Source: Pseudomonadota bacterium (GTDB taxonomy: Bacteria > Pseudomonadota > Alphaproteobacteria > Rhizobiales > Xanthobacteraceae). Taken from it: DNA of 64,000 nt. Positions 1 through 7,984 of the stretch are shown here, one piece after another. The DNA lies in NCBI GenBank assembly GCA_023387735.1, contig JAEWHP010000019.1, positions 1 through 64,000 on the forward strand, read 5' to 3'. Each line of letters opens with the position of its first letter. Positions within the stretch are counted from its first letter, which is position 1. The position numbers and the translations under genes were made by a program. The notes under the pieces are model-generated. The model saw only the letters and a list, made by a program, of their open reading frames with translations. It was not told where the DNA came from and searched no databases.

Positions 1-786
1 TACGGCCTCAGCGCCTTGGGCGGCACGAGAGCTCCCGACATCGTCGGCGTGTTGAAGGTCGATCAGGCTTGGGGTGTGTTCCAGTTGTCGGCTGCGGCTC
101 ACAACAACCACGCCGCCTACTACGGCATCACCGAGACCTCCGGTCATCCCGACGACAAGTGGGGCTGGGCTGTGCAGGCTGGCTTGCAGATCAAGAACGT
201 TCCGACGGGTGCGGGGGACACGATCAACTTGCAGGCGGTCTACACCGATGGTCATGCTCGTCGCAACTTCCAGAGCTTGTTCGGGCAGAACTTGGTGATG
301 TTCGGCGGAACCAGCCTCCCCGGAGCCTACCAGAGCGTTGGTCTTGCCGGCATAGCTGACGGTGTGTACGCACCCGGCACTGGCATTGCGACTACTCAGT
401 CCTGGGGTATGCGCGGTGCGTGGAACCACAACTTCGATCCCTACTGGAGCGGCGCGATCTACGGTGCGTACGCCCAGCTGAAGTACGGCAATGGCGGAAA
501 CGTCCTCGTCTGTAACGCCATCGCGGGCATTGGTGCGGCGACCGCCGGTATCACGACCTGCAACCCGGACTTCAACATCGGTCAGGTCGGTGGCATCATC
601 CGCTGGACCCCGGTGAAGGGCCTGACGTTCTCGGCCGACGTGGTCTACACCATGCTCGACCAGAAGTTTGCCGGAACGATCGCGCCGGCAGCAGCCTTCA
701 ATGCTACGGCCAAGCCGGCAGCTACCTACCAGCTGAAGGATCAGGACACGGTCAGCATGCTCCTCCGCGCTCAGCGTAACTTCTGA
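1..786 (+). CDS. Porin, C-terminal part (5' end outside window)
   Basis: Frame 1 is open from the first base and ends at TGA 784-786, so the start codon lies upstream of the window. The visible ~261 residues are rich in alternating aromatic and small residues (QAWGVFQLS, WGWAVQAGLQI, WGMRGAWNHNFDPYWSGAIYGAY) and end in RAQRNF, with the terminal Phe typical of outer-membrane beta-barrels. This matches the Porin_2 family of rhizobial general porins, which form trimeric diffusion pores. A Cys pair (VCNAIAG...TTCNPDF) probably closes a surface-loop disulfide. A strong terminator follows 26 bases after the stop. The family call is from recognised style, not an alignment. Confidence 0.88.
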   Translation, partial: YGLSALGGTRAPDIVGVLKVDQAWGVFQLSAAAHNNHAAYYGITETSGHPDDKWGWAVQAGLQIKNVPTGAGDTINLQAVYTDGHARRNFQSLFGQNLVMFGGTSLPGAYQSVGLAGIADGVYAPGTGIATTQSWGMRGAWNHNFDPYWSGAIYGAYAQLKYGNGGNVLVCNAIAGIGAATAGITTCNPDFNIGQVGGIIRWTPVKGLTFSADVVYTMLDQKFAGTIAPAAAFNATAKPAATYQLKDQDTVSMLLRAQRNF

Positions 787-811
787 TCCCGGAAGAGTTG
801 AGACACTAGCG

Positions 812-844
812 AAGCCCTCGGCAAGAAATTGCCGGGGGCTTTTG
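812..844 (+). terminator. Rho-independent terminator of the porin gene
   Basis: A 13-bp stem (812-824 with 829-841, one T.G wobble) closes a GAAA tetraloop and runs into a short T tract at 840-843. It lies 26 bases after the porin stop codon. Confidence 0.8.
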
Positions 845-932
845 CTATTGCCGGTCCCCTTAACGCCGGCGATGGCTTACGAAATGCAGTGTGGCACACT
901 CACAACTTTGCGGATTCAGGTAAAAAATCTAA

Positions 933-961
933 TTGGATTATGTGATTTACTCATGTATTAT
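933..961 (+). promoter_or_regulatory. Candidate sigma-70 promoter for a small RNA
   Basis: TTGGAT (933-938) and TATTAT (956-961) are separated by exactly 17 bases in an AT-rich stretch between two terminators. No credible ORF follows before the terminator at 1041-1074, which points to a non-coding transcript. Confidence 0.4.
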
Positions 962-966
962 TGTCT

Positions 967-1075
967 CCAAGTAGCCGCCAAGATCCTTTGACGGCCTCTT
1001 AGTCTCAAGGAGACGCAACCTACTTTTTGATAAACCTCCGAAACCTCCGGCAATGCCCTGCCGGAGGTTTTTAAT
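967..1075 (+). ncRNA. Candidate small RNA (about 105 nt) between porin and the MetA-like gene
   Basis: The interval lies between a promoter-like pair (933-961) and a perfect terminator (1041-1074). Inside are a GCCG/CGGC pairing (974-977 with 992-995), a short GTCTC-AAG-GAGAC hairpin, and a tandem AACCTCCG motif just before the terminator stem. I do not recognise the family. The evidence is architectural only, so this is a candidate. Confidence 0.35.
1041..1074 (+). terminator. Strong rho-independent terminator
   Basis: A perfect 12-bp stem AAACCTCCGGCA / TGCCGGAGGTTT (1041-1052 with 1059-1070), a 6-base loop and a downstream T-rich tract. It is too far from the porin to be that gene's main terminator, and it fits the end of the candidate small RNA. 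Confidence 0.75.
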
Positions 1076-1195
1076 TTTCGGGGAGGAGCTTTCAGCGGCC
1101 ACCTATTCGAACCCGGGCGGTGGGATCGGAGGTTTTGTCGAGAGCGGCACCGGGACCCGATGGATCCTCCAGCCTTTGGGGGCGAGTAGAGAGCG

Positions 1196-2248
1196 CTACT
1201 TCGTAATCGTATGTCTCGTTGGCGAAACCGTCGACGTCGGCGCGGCATTCGAGATCGCGAAGGTCAGCCACACGTTCCAGCCTTCCGGCCGGTTCTCCGA
1301 CAGAAACTCCCGGTAACCCTTGACGTTCAGATATCCCTGCTTGTCTCCGATCGGGAAGAGATAGCCGAGCTGGGGACCAAAGCCGAAAACGCGCGATCTG
1401 AAGCCGCCTTGGAACGGCGCGGCGCCAAAATCGTCGGTGATCTGCTGGTAGGCATATCCGACCATGCCGACAAAGAGTTGCTTGGAGAGCCAGTGCGAGG
1501 CGCCCCAGTCGAAATGGAAGTCGATGCCGTTCTGATACTGCGTGGTCGTGTTCTTGAAATTGTAGGTGAAGCCGCCGACGCCGGAGAATTCGATTCCCGT
1601 CATCGGGTTGAGGTAGGTATAGCCGGCGCCGAAGTCGATGCCGCCGTGCCCGATGCCGATATTGGACAGGCGCCTGGAGTCGTAATCTCCGACCGGGATG
1701 TCGCCGAACCCGTAGACCATGTAGTTGTGGACGCCCTGATTCCATTTCAGCGTCACCAGCGGATAGAGATCGCCGAAGCCGGTCACCGAATCCGAAATGA
1801 ATCCGTTGCGAGTCGCGACGATCGGGCCGACCTGTGCGGTCAGCGTGCCGGCGATGCTGGTGTCGAGGTTGCCGACGATGCTGGTCAGGCCGACGGCCAA
1901 CTGGCCGCCGAGTACGGGCGTAGCGAAGGTGTAGGTCGGCGCGATGAACATCAGATCGCCGCGCGCTTTCAGATCGGCGTTGAGGTTGACGCTTGCCGTT
2001 CGTGGCACCTGACCGATCGAGATCTGGCGGGCTGCTGCGACATTTCCCGAAGCCGACACGCTGGTGTGATAGCCGATCAGGCCGAGCGACCATCCCGGCA
2101 TCGCCGGCGCCGCAGCCAGGCTTCCGAACAGGCCGGGCATCCAAAGCGACACCCCGTTCTCGTCCGCCCGTGATTCCTGAGATTGGAGCGCCAGCACCGC
2201 TGCAGCGGCAAATGTGATTCGGCAAACATCAGAGGAAGCGATTTTCAT
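1196..2248 (-). CDS. SphA/MetA-pathway-type outer-membrane protein
   Basis: A 350-aa exported protein. The ATG at 2248 is chosen because GGAGG lies five bases upstream; an upstream in-frame start at 2260 has no such site. The N-terminus is a signal peptide (MKIASSDVC, a hydrophobic stretch, cleavage near SRADENG). The rest reads as a beta-barrel with many Gly/aromatic strands (WSLGLIGYHTS, YMVYGFGDIPVGDY, QGGFRSRVFGFGPQLGYLFPI). This is the Phenol_MetA_deg/SphA family, whose members are thought to be outer-membrane channels for hydrophobic or aromatic substrates. There is no obvious catabolic partner next to it, so the substrate is unknown. Confidence 0.75.
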   Translation of the reverse strand: MKIASSDVCRITFAAAAVLALQSQESRADENGVSLWMPGLFGSLAAAPAMPGWSLGLIGYHTSVSASGNVAAARQISIGQVPRTASVNLNADLKARGDLMFIAPTYTFATPVLGGQLAVGLTSIVGNLDTSIAGTLTAQVGPIVATRNGFISDSVTGFGDLYPLVTLKWNQGVHNYMVYGFGDIPVGDYDSRRLSNIGIGHGGIDFGAGYTYLNPMTGIEFSGVGGFTYNFKNTTTQYQNGIDFHFDWGASHWLSKQLFVGMVGYAYQQITDDFGAAPFQGGFRSRVFGFGPQLGYLFPIGDKQGYLNVKGYREFLSENRPEGWNVWLTFAISNAAPTSTVSPTRHTITK

Positions 2249-2590
2249 CCAAGCCTCCAAAAAAACGCACCAGCACGAAACTTCAGTAGATCAGAATCTC
2301 GCTCCAAACCCTGTGGTTGATTGGCCACAGGCCACCTCAAAAAGCGCGGCTTCGTTCGTGCGGCGCGCGGCCGAACCGGTGATTGGGTCAGCGACATGGA
2401 CTATTCGGCGGGGCGATCCCACCCGCATGACGACAGAGCAAGGCGCTGCAGCATCTCGAGATCGCGTCGGAGTTGCCGAATGCGGCGGCCCGGCAGAGCC
2501 GGATTGATCGGCACGGCGCGCGTGCGTAGCATTGCATCGATGCTGGTGGGGCCAGCAGCCAGGCTCAAGCACCTTCGGGAGAAGATTCGT

Positions 2591-3373
2591 TTGCGTCCAA
2601 ATCCATTGAAATCCCGGCTGGCGGCCGGCGGCTGTGCGTTCGGAACGATGACGTTCGAGTTCTTCACGCCCGGCTATCCGGCGATCTGCCGGGAGGCCGG
2701 CGCCGAATTCATCCTCTACGACATGGAGCATTCCGGCGTTGGCTTCGAGACGATGAAGGCGCAGTTCGCATTTTGCCGCGGGCTTGATCTGGTGCCTCTC
2801 GTGCGCGTGCCTTCGGGCGACTATCATCACATCGCGCGCGCGCTCGATATCGGTGCCATGGGAATCATGGTGCCCATGGTCGAAACGGCCGAGCAGGCGA
2901 GGGCGATTGTCGATTGCACGAGGTACCCGCCCGAGGGGCGCCGCGGCGCAGCATTCAATGTCGCGGCGCACGATGACTATTCTGGCGGAGCCGAGACCGA
3001 CAAGATCGCCGCGGCGAACGCGCGCACGATGGTGATCGCGCTGGTCGAGACCGCGAAGGGCATCGAGAATGTCGATTCGATCGCGGCAGTGGACGGTGTC
3101 GACGTAGTCTGGCTCGGCCACTACGACCTGACGAATTTCATGGGTATTCCCGGGCAGTTCGACAATCCGAAATTCCATGCGGCTGTCGATCGCCTGGTCA
3201 AAACCTGCACCAAGCACGGCAAGACGCCGGGCTTTCTCGCCGGCGACCAGAAGTGGGCATCCGACTTCCGTGCCAGGGGCTTTCGCATGATCGCCTACGG
3301 CGTCGACACGCTGCTGATGCAGTGCGCGCTGGCGGAGGGCATCAAGCTGCTGCAAGGGACAGTGAACGACTAG
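2591..3373 (+). CDS. HpcH/HpaI-family class II aldolase
   Basis: A 260-aa metal-dependent aldolase of the 4-hydroxy-2-oxoheptanedioate aldolase / citrate lyase beta family. It should cleave or form a 2-keto-3-hydroxy acid, releasing pyruvate or a related enolate. The TTG start at 2591 is preferred because GGGAGAAG lies just upstream and the product then starts as family members do (RPNPLKSRLAAGG...FGTM). An ATG at 2540 would add 17 residues without a good ribosome site. Visible residues: H47 in YDMEHSG, R72 in PLVRVPSGD, E153 in ALVETAKG and D179 in LGHYDL. The last differs from the usual GPADL, so substrate preference may differ. The stop codon lies inside a dispersed repeat. Confidence 0.85.
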   Translation: MRPNPLKSRLAAGGCAFGTMTFEFFTPGYPAICREAGAEFILYDMEHSGVGFETMKAQFAFCRGLDLVPLVRVPSGDYHHIARALDIGAMGIMVPMVETAEQARAIVDCTRYPPEGRRGAAFNVAAHDDYSGGAETDKIAAANARTMVIALVETAKGIENVDSIAAVDGVDVVWLGHYDLTNFMGIPGQFDNPKFHAAVDRLVKTCTKHGKTPGFLAGDQKWASDFRARGFRMIAYGVDTLLMQCALAEGIKLLQGTVND

Positions 3374-3474
3374 AGCGTTTTCGAGCGAAGTGGGTACCGG
3401 TTCGCGTGAAGAAAACGCGTCAAGACAAAAGACTAGAGCCGGTTCTGATTCAATCAGAACCGATAAGGCTCTAG
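3370..3474. repeat. Dispersed ~100-bp palindromic repeat, copy 1
   Basis: The element is bounded by CTAGAGC and GCTCTAG. It contains the shared core ACCGGTTCGCGTGAAGAAAA and a perfect internal hairpin CGGTTCTGATT / AATCAGAACCG. A second copy is at 13493-13593. The TAG at 3371-3373 is also the stop codon of the aldolase. Its place between convergent genes suggests it can act as a terminator (inference). Confidence 0.85.
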
Positions 3475-3511
3475 GCCCGAAGGTTGCGCAATTGCGGCGT
3501 CGCCAGAGTTG

Positions 3512-3994
3512 CTACGAGATCGCGATGATCTCGAGCTCCTGGCCCGATGCAACGACAACGTCGCCGACAGCCTTGCCCATCAGCGACCTCGCCACGGGCG
3601 ACACGAAGGAAATCGAGCCGGCCTTGGGATCCGCTTCGTCCTCTCCCACGATACGGTATGTCTGCTCGCGCCCGTCGTCGCGCCGAAAGGTTACGGTGCT
3701 GCCAAAGGCAACCGTATCGGTTGAGGCAGGATTGGCGACGACCTGGGCCGTTCGAACCCTCGCCGAGAAGTACCGCGCATCGCGCAAGGGCGTCGCTGAC
3801 TGTCGTCGTCGCTCATTTACGTCTTCGATCTTCTTCGCCGCATCATATGCCTCGCGGGCCTGCAGCAACCGGGATTCCAGCGCCTTCAAGCCGGCTTCCG
3901 TCACGAGGTTCGGATGCGGCGAAATCGGCCGGTCGGGCAGCAGCGTCTCCGACGCAGTTTCGGCACTGTCTTCCTTGGTGAAGGCAACGCTCAA
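3512..3994 (-). CDS. GreA/GreB-family transcription elongation factor-like protein
   Basis: A 160-aa product. The TTG at 3994 is chosen because AAGGAG lies seven bases upstream. The longer reading frame would run back through the tRNA-Gln gene and is not credible. The N-terminal half carries a predicted coiled coil (GLKALESRLLQAREAYDAAKKIEDVNERRRQ). The C-terminal domain has the Gre/FKBP-like pattern: VAFGSTVTF, TYRIVGEDEADPKAGSISFVSPVARSLMGKAVGD. Gre factors enter the RNA polymerase secondary channel and stimulate cleavage of backtracked transcripts. This one has an atypical N-terminus and may be a Gre-like regulator rather than the housekeeping GreA. It lies 61 bases downstream of tRNA-Gln on the same strand. 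Confidence 0.85.
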   Translation of the reverse strand: MSVAFTKEDSAETASETLLPDRPISPHPNLVTEAGLKALESRLLQAREAYDAAKKIEDVNERRRQSATPLRDARYFSARVRTAQVVANPASTDTVAFGSTVTFRRDDGREQTYRIVGEDEADPKAGSISFVSPVARSLMGKAVGDVVVASGQELEIIAIS

Positions 3995-4055
3995 ACCGGA
4001 ACTCCTTTCAGGGAGATATCCAAGCTTTCGGAATTGCTCCGCCTTTTTCCGCGGC

Positions 4056-4129
4056 TGGCTGGGGAACCTGGATTCGAACCAAGACAAACAGAGTCAGAGT
4101 CTGTTGTGCTACCGTTACACCATTCCCCA
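4056..4129 (-). tRNA. tRNA-Gln (anticodon CTG)
   Basis: On the minus strand the acceptor arm TGGGGAA pairs with TTCCCCA over 7 bp, followed by discriminator G and an encoded CCA (4056-4058). The D-arm is GTGT...GCAC. The anticodon stem ACAGA/TCTGT holds the loop CTCTGAC with anticodon CTG. The T-arm is CTTGG-TTCGAAT-CCAGG. All arms fold, so it should be functional. Confidence 0.97.
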
Positions 4130-4319
4130 ATAATTACTCAGCGACATCAATGTGTTAGGTGGATGTCCGGGCAATCTGCTGGAGCGGTATCATGCAGATC
4201 GCCGCTCTTGCTGGTGCGCCGTTCTACTCGTTCGGTCCGGGCCTTGGCAAGCACGGAAGCAGGCGTTTTTGGGCGAAAAGGCGCGGCTGTTCCGGTGCCG
4301 CGCACCGGTCCGGACGTCG

Positions 4320-5009
4320 TCACCGCTTGCGCTTGCGCGAAACTCCCGCCGTCGCGCTGGTCATCTCGGCCTGCAGCAGCAGCAACAGGCAGTTGCTCAG
4401 CCGACCCTCCATCTCCCGATCATGAATCGATAGCGGCCCGGGGTCGTTGAGGATGGCGTTGATCAGCGTTCCCAGCACGACCTGAAAGCCGAAGCCGATG
4501 GCGCGTGTCTTCGCCGCCTTGCGGCCTTTGCCCATGGCGCCAAGCAGGATCGGCGTGGCGCCGGCCACGTTGGCGCGCGCCAGCGACTTGAAGGTGGACC
4601 ACCGGTCCGGCCTCGTATCGTCGTGCTGGAGCGCGGCGCGCAGCACGCCTTCATGGTTGCGGATCCAGACGATAGTGCCGCGGACGACCAGGCGGCTGAG
4701 GTCGGACAACTCCGCGTCGCGCAGCCGCTGGTCCTGCTTCATCCGTGCCAGCCTCTCTTCGCCGTCGCGCGCGGCAAGCGCCATCAGGGCGTTGAAATAG
4801 GCCTCCTTGCTCTCGAACCGGCTGTAGAAAGCGCCGACGGTGGCGCCGACCTGCCGGCACAGCGCCTCGATCGACAATTCCGCAAGACTATGCGCGCGCA
4901 ACAGCTCCGCGCCGGCCTGGAGCAGGGCGGCCGTGGTTTCGCGGCTGCGCTTCTGGCGCGACGGGGTCACGCCGGGGAGGTCGAGTTCGGCCGATCGCGA
5001 CTGCTGCAT
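4320..5009 (-). CDS. TetR/AcrR-family transcriptional regulator
   Basis: A 229-aa regulator. The ATG at 5009 (MQQSRSAEL) is preferred over the upstream in-frame ATG because the extra residues fall in the divergent promoter region. The N-terminal HTH is typical (RQKRSRETTAALLQAGAELL...LSIEALCRQVGATVGAFYSRFESKEAYFNALM), where family members bind a short palindrome as dimers. The larger C-terminal ligand-binding domain has no recognisable specificity, and the tail SRKRKR is basic. It is transcribed divergently from the sulfatase gene across about 150 bp holding a CATAAT/ATTATG inverted repeat. Control of the sulfatase and itself is the obvious inference. Confidence 0.9.
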   Translation of the reverse strand: MQQSRSAELDLPGVTPSRQKRSRETTAALLQAGAELLRAHSLAELSIEALCRQVGATVGAFYSRFESKEAYFNALMALAARDGEERLARMKQDQRLRDAELSDLSRLVVRGTIVWIRNHEGVLRAALQHDDTRPDRWSTFKSLARANVAGATPILLGAMGKGRKAAKTRAIGFGFQVVLGTLINAILNDPGPLSIHDREMEGRLSNCLLLLLQAEMTSATAGVSRKRKR

Positions 5010-5042
5010 CGTGCGCTTGCATCTCCATCCGGGGTTAATCAT

Positions 5043-5064
5043 AATCATAATTCGGATTATGGTT
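5043..5064. promoter_or_regulatory. Candidate TetR operator between regulator and sulfatase
   Basis: CATAAT-TCGG-ATTATG (5046-5061) is a perfect inverted repeat, extendable to 8 of 9 matching positions per arm over 5043-5064. It sits in the AT-rich part of the divergent intergenic region, 34 bases upstream of the regulator start on its own strand. Size and position fit a TetR dimer site. Confidence 0.5.
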
Positions 5065-5160
5065 TTTGGCAACGTGGCCGCGGCGGGCTCTGGTGCTCGT
5101 CATGGCCAACACGGGCGAACCTGCGGATCAACCGCGGTCGCAACTGCAAGGGAGGAAGGC

Positions 5161-7449
5161 ATGGCGGCAGGCAGCGCAAAACCGTTCGGCGGCACGATCG
5201 GCAAGACGGTGGCCGGCTCCAAACCCTGGTGGCCGTCAGCATCCACGCCGCCCGAGGGCGCGCCGAACATTCTGGTCGTGCTGTTCGACGACGTCGGATT
5301 TTCCGATTTCGGCTGCTATGGCTCGACGATCAGGACGCCGACCATCGACAAACTCGCCGCCGAGGGCCTGCGCTATTCGGGCTTTCACACCACCGCGATG
5401 TGTTCGACCACGCGCGCCGCGCTGCTGACGGGACGCAACCATCATTCGGTCGGCGTCGGCTGTCTCGCCAATTTCGACAGCGGCTATCCCGGCTATCGCG
5501 GCAAGATCGCGCGCGAGGCGGGGACGCTGGCGGAGATGCTGCGGCCGCACGGCTATCGCAACTACATGGTCGGCAAATGGCACGTCACGCCGCTGACCGA
5601 AAGCGGCGCCACCGGGCCGTTCGACGGCTGGCCGCTCGGCCGCGGCTTTGACCGCTTCTACGGCTTTCTCGACGCCGAGACCGACCAGTTCGCGCCGGAA
5701 CTCGTCGCCGACAATGCCCACATCGATCCACCCGCGATCTATGCCGATGGCTATCACCTTACGTCTGACCTGATTGACCAGTCGATCCGCTTCATCGCCG
5801 ATCACACCGCCGACCGGCCCGACATCCCCTGGCTGACATGGGTGGCGCTCGGCGCCTGCCACGCGCCGCATCAGGCGCCCATGGACATCATCAAAGGGTA
5901 CGACCCGATGTTCGCCCATGGCTGGGACGTCGAGCGCGAGCAGCGCATGGCGCGGCAGAAGGCGATGGGAGTCGTGCCGGCGGAAACCAGCTTGCCCGCG
6001 CGCAATGACGGCGTGAAGGCATGGGACGAGCATAGCGCGGACGAGCAGCGCTTGTTCACGCGGCTGCAGGCGGCGTTTGCCGGCATGCTCGATCATGCCG
6101 ACCAGCATCTGGCGCGGCTGATCGCGTTTCTCGACACCGCCGGCATCCGCGACAATACGTTGATCCTGGTGCTCTCCGACAATGGCGCCAGCCAGGAGGG
6201 CGGGCCGTGGGGCTTCGTCAACGCCATGGGACCATATAACTTCCGTCCCGAGCCGATGGCGGAAAAGCTGCGCCGCATCGACGACATCGGCGGGCCGGAC
6301 TCGCACAGCAATTTTCCGCACGGCTGGGCAATGGCGTCGAACACGCCGCTGCGGCGCTACAAGCAGAACACCCATGGCGGCGGCATCCGCGATCCCTTCA
6401 TCATGACATGGCCGAAGAAGATCGCGGCGCGGGGCGAGGTACGCCACCAGTTCGTCCACGCCTGCGACCTGACGCCGACCTTGCTCGACCTGATCGGCAT
6501 CAAGTCGCCCACGGAGATCGGCGGCGTTGCGCAGATGCCGCTCGAAGGCGAAAGTTTTGCACGCTCGATCGCGGATCCCACCGCGCCGTCAAAATCGTCG
6601 CCGCAATATTTCGAAATGTTCGGCCATCGCGGAATCTGGCACGACGGCTGGAAGGCGGTCTCGTTCCATCCGTCGGGCACGCCGTTCGAAAACGACAAAT
6701 GGGAGTTGTTTCACCTCGCCGAGGACTTCTCGGAAACCGACGATCTCGCCGCCCGGCAGCCCGAGCGGCTGGACGCGATGATCAAGCTGTGGTGGAGCGA
6801 GGCGGAAAAGCGCAACGTGCTGCCGCTCGACGACCGGTTCGGCCCGCGCTTTGCGGAAAACGCCGCGCGCTTTCATGGCGCGCGCAACAAGTTCACCTTT
6901 CACGCCGGCATGGGTCACGTGCCGACCGACGTCGCGCCCGACGTCCGCAGCCGCAGCTACACGATCGAAGCCCATGTCGAAATTCCCGATGGTGGCGCGG
7001 AGGGCGTGCTGATCGCCCATGGCGATGCCACGTCCGGCTACAGCCTCTACATCAGGGACGGCAGGCTGGTGCACGATCTCAACATCGGCGGCGGCCATGA
7101 GATCGTGACTTCGGATCGCAAGGTGCCATCAGGCGCGCACCGGCTCGGCGTGCATGTCGAGCGCCTCATCCGCAAGGAGCCGCCGGCCAAGGGTGCGCGC
7201 ACCGGGTTCACCGCCTACACGCTCTTGATCGATGGCGAACCCGCCGGCGCGATCCAGACCCAGATGGCGTTCAACAACTTCATCTCGTGGTCCGGCCTCG
7301 ACATCGGGCGCGACCGCTCCAGCCCGGTCTCGCACTACGAAGCGCCCTTCGAGTTCACCGGGCAACTGCTGCGGGTGACGGTCGACATGCACCCCGACCA
7401 GAAGCTCGATGGCGAGGGGATAGGGGCGGCGGAGATGGCGCGGCAGTAA
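5161..7449 (+). CDS. Arylsulfatase-type sulfatase (alkaline phosphatase superfamily)
   Basis: A 762-aa hydrolase of sulfate esters. The ATG at 5161 follows GGGAGGAAGG and is preferred to far-upstream in-frame starts. Metal ligands are visible in LFDDVGFSDFG (D43, D44) and LSDNGASQEGG. The formylglycine site is C81 in CSTTRAALLTGR. The second key position is Thr where most enzymes have Pro or Ala, so maturation by the formylglycine-generating enzyme is likely but not certain. Other family motifs are MVGKWHVTPL, THGGGIRDPFIMTWPKKI and the long C-terminal region. No signal peptide is seen, suggesting a cytoplasmic enzyme or non-classical export. The divergent TetR gene is the probable regulator. 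Confidence 0.9.
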   Translation: MAAGSAKPFGGTIGKTVAGSKPWWPSASTPPEGAPNILVVLFDDVGFSDFGCYGSTIRTPTIDKLAAEGLRYSGFHTTAMCSTTRAALLTGRNHHSVGVGCLANFDSGYPGYRGKIAREAGTLAEMLRPHGYRNYMVGKWHVTPLTESGATGPFDGWPLGRGFDRFYGFLDAETDQFAPELVADNAHIDPPAIYADGYHLTSDLIDQSIRFIADHTADRPDIPWLTWVALGACHAPHQAPMDIIKGYDPMFAHGWDVEREQRMARQKAMGVVPAETSLPARNDGVKAWDEHSADEQRLFTRLQAAFAGMLDHADQHLARLIAFLDTAGIRDNTLILVLSDNGASQEGGPWGFVNAMGPYNFRPEPMAEKLRRIDDIGGPDSHSNFPHGWAMASNTPLRRYKQNTHGGGIRDPFIMTWPKKIAARGEVRHQFVHACDLTPTLLDLIGIKSPTEIGGVAQMPLEGESFARSIADPTAPSKSSPQYFEMFGHRGIWHDGWKAVSFHPSGTPFENDKWELFHLAEDFSETDDLAARQPERLDAMIKLWWSEAEKRNVLPLDDRFGPRFAENAARFHGARNKFTFHAGMGHVPTDVAPDVRSRSYTIEAHVEIPDGGAEGVLIAHGDATSGYSLYIRDGRLVHDLNIGGGHEIVTSDRKVPSGAHRLGVHVERLIRKEPPAKGARTGFTAYTLLIDGEPAGAIQTQMAFNNFISWSGLDIGRDRSSPVSHYEAPFEFTGQLLRVTVDMHPDQKLDGEGIGAAEMARQ

Positions 7450-7627
7450 TAGCTCAACACCCAGCCAAAGCTGCTATCGCCAGTGCAGGCGGGCGATCAG
7501 GTGGTCCCAGGCACCTGATATAATGCGCACCCGATGAGGCGCCTAACGCTTCGTCTCGAAGCGGGTTGAATGCCGGATCGATGTCGTTCATATCGCGAAC
7601 TCTGAATTTGCGAAGTTGGAGTACACG

Positions 7628-7867
7628 ATGGACGAGTTGAACGGACGCATGATGGCGTGCCAGATTCTGATTACAGGACTGATCGCGCGCGTCGCCAACG
7701 ATTCGCCCGATCCGTTGCGCTTCCTCACCGACTTTCGCGACGAGATCAAAGCTGTCGTGAAGGGCGTCAACATCGCCGGGCTGGACAACACCGATCGTGT
7801 CCGGCAGGTCGCGCAATCGACAGTCGATGAATTATTTTCGCTGATGAAGCCGCCGAGCAGCGATTGA
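7628..7867 (+). CDS. Small hypothetical protein (79 aa)
   Basis: An unrecognised 79-aa protein. The ATG at 7628 has GGAG five bases upstream; a TTG at 7616 is a weaker alternative. The sequence is helical and acidic (MDELNGRMMACQILITGLIARVAND...RFLTDFRDEIKAVVKG...VRQVAQSTVDELFSLM), with no signal peptide and no membrane segment. It stands alone between the sulfatase and the iron operon. Good ribosome site and ordinary codon use argue for a real gene. No function is proposed. Confidence 0.6.
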   Translation: MDELNGRMMACQILITGLIARVANDSPDPLRFLTDFRDEIKAVVKGVNIAGLDNTDRVRQVAQSTVDELFSLMKPPSSD

Positions 7868-7922
7868 TCGTGACGCCGACGATGCTGCGAAGCCTGATTT
7901 TAAGGCGTTTCTCTCGTGCTTC

Positions 7923-7984
7923 TTTAGAATGATTAAAAGAGCTAGTTTAGAACTATTCGAGTTCTAAATTAGAATCGTTTTGAA
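7923..7984. promoter_or_regulatory. Iron-control region: Irr/ICE-like palindromes before the siderophore receptor operon
   Basis: A perfect inverted repeat, TTTAGAACT (7946-7954) and AGTTCTAAA (7960-7968), is separated by five bases. It is flanked by two imperfect relatives, TTTAGAATGATTAAAAG (7923-7939) and TTAGAATCGTTTTGAA (7969-7984). These resemble the iron control element bound by Irr in Bradyrhizobium (TTTAGAA...TTCTAAA, recalled from the literature). The region is 129-190 bases upstream of the receptor start. Irr control of the operon is inference. Confidence 0.6.

Noticed and set aside
1211..2173. Long + strand ORF opposite the MetA-like gene
   Set aside because: It is the antisense shadow of a protein with signal peptide and ribosome site; its own translation is charged low-complexity sequence without motifs.
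2291..3355. 354-codon minus-strand ORF over the aldolase
   Set aside because: Antisense shadow. The aldolase on the + strand has intact catalytic motifs.
3390..4133. + strand ORF running from the repeat through the Gre-like gene and the tRNA
   Set aside because: It crosses a tRNA and a repeat and has no family signature; the Gre-like protein on the other strand is convincing.
5236..6459. 407-codon minus-strand ORF inside the sulfatase
   Set aside because: GC-rich antisense shadow of a gene with clear catalytic motifs.
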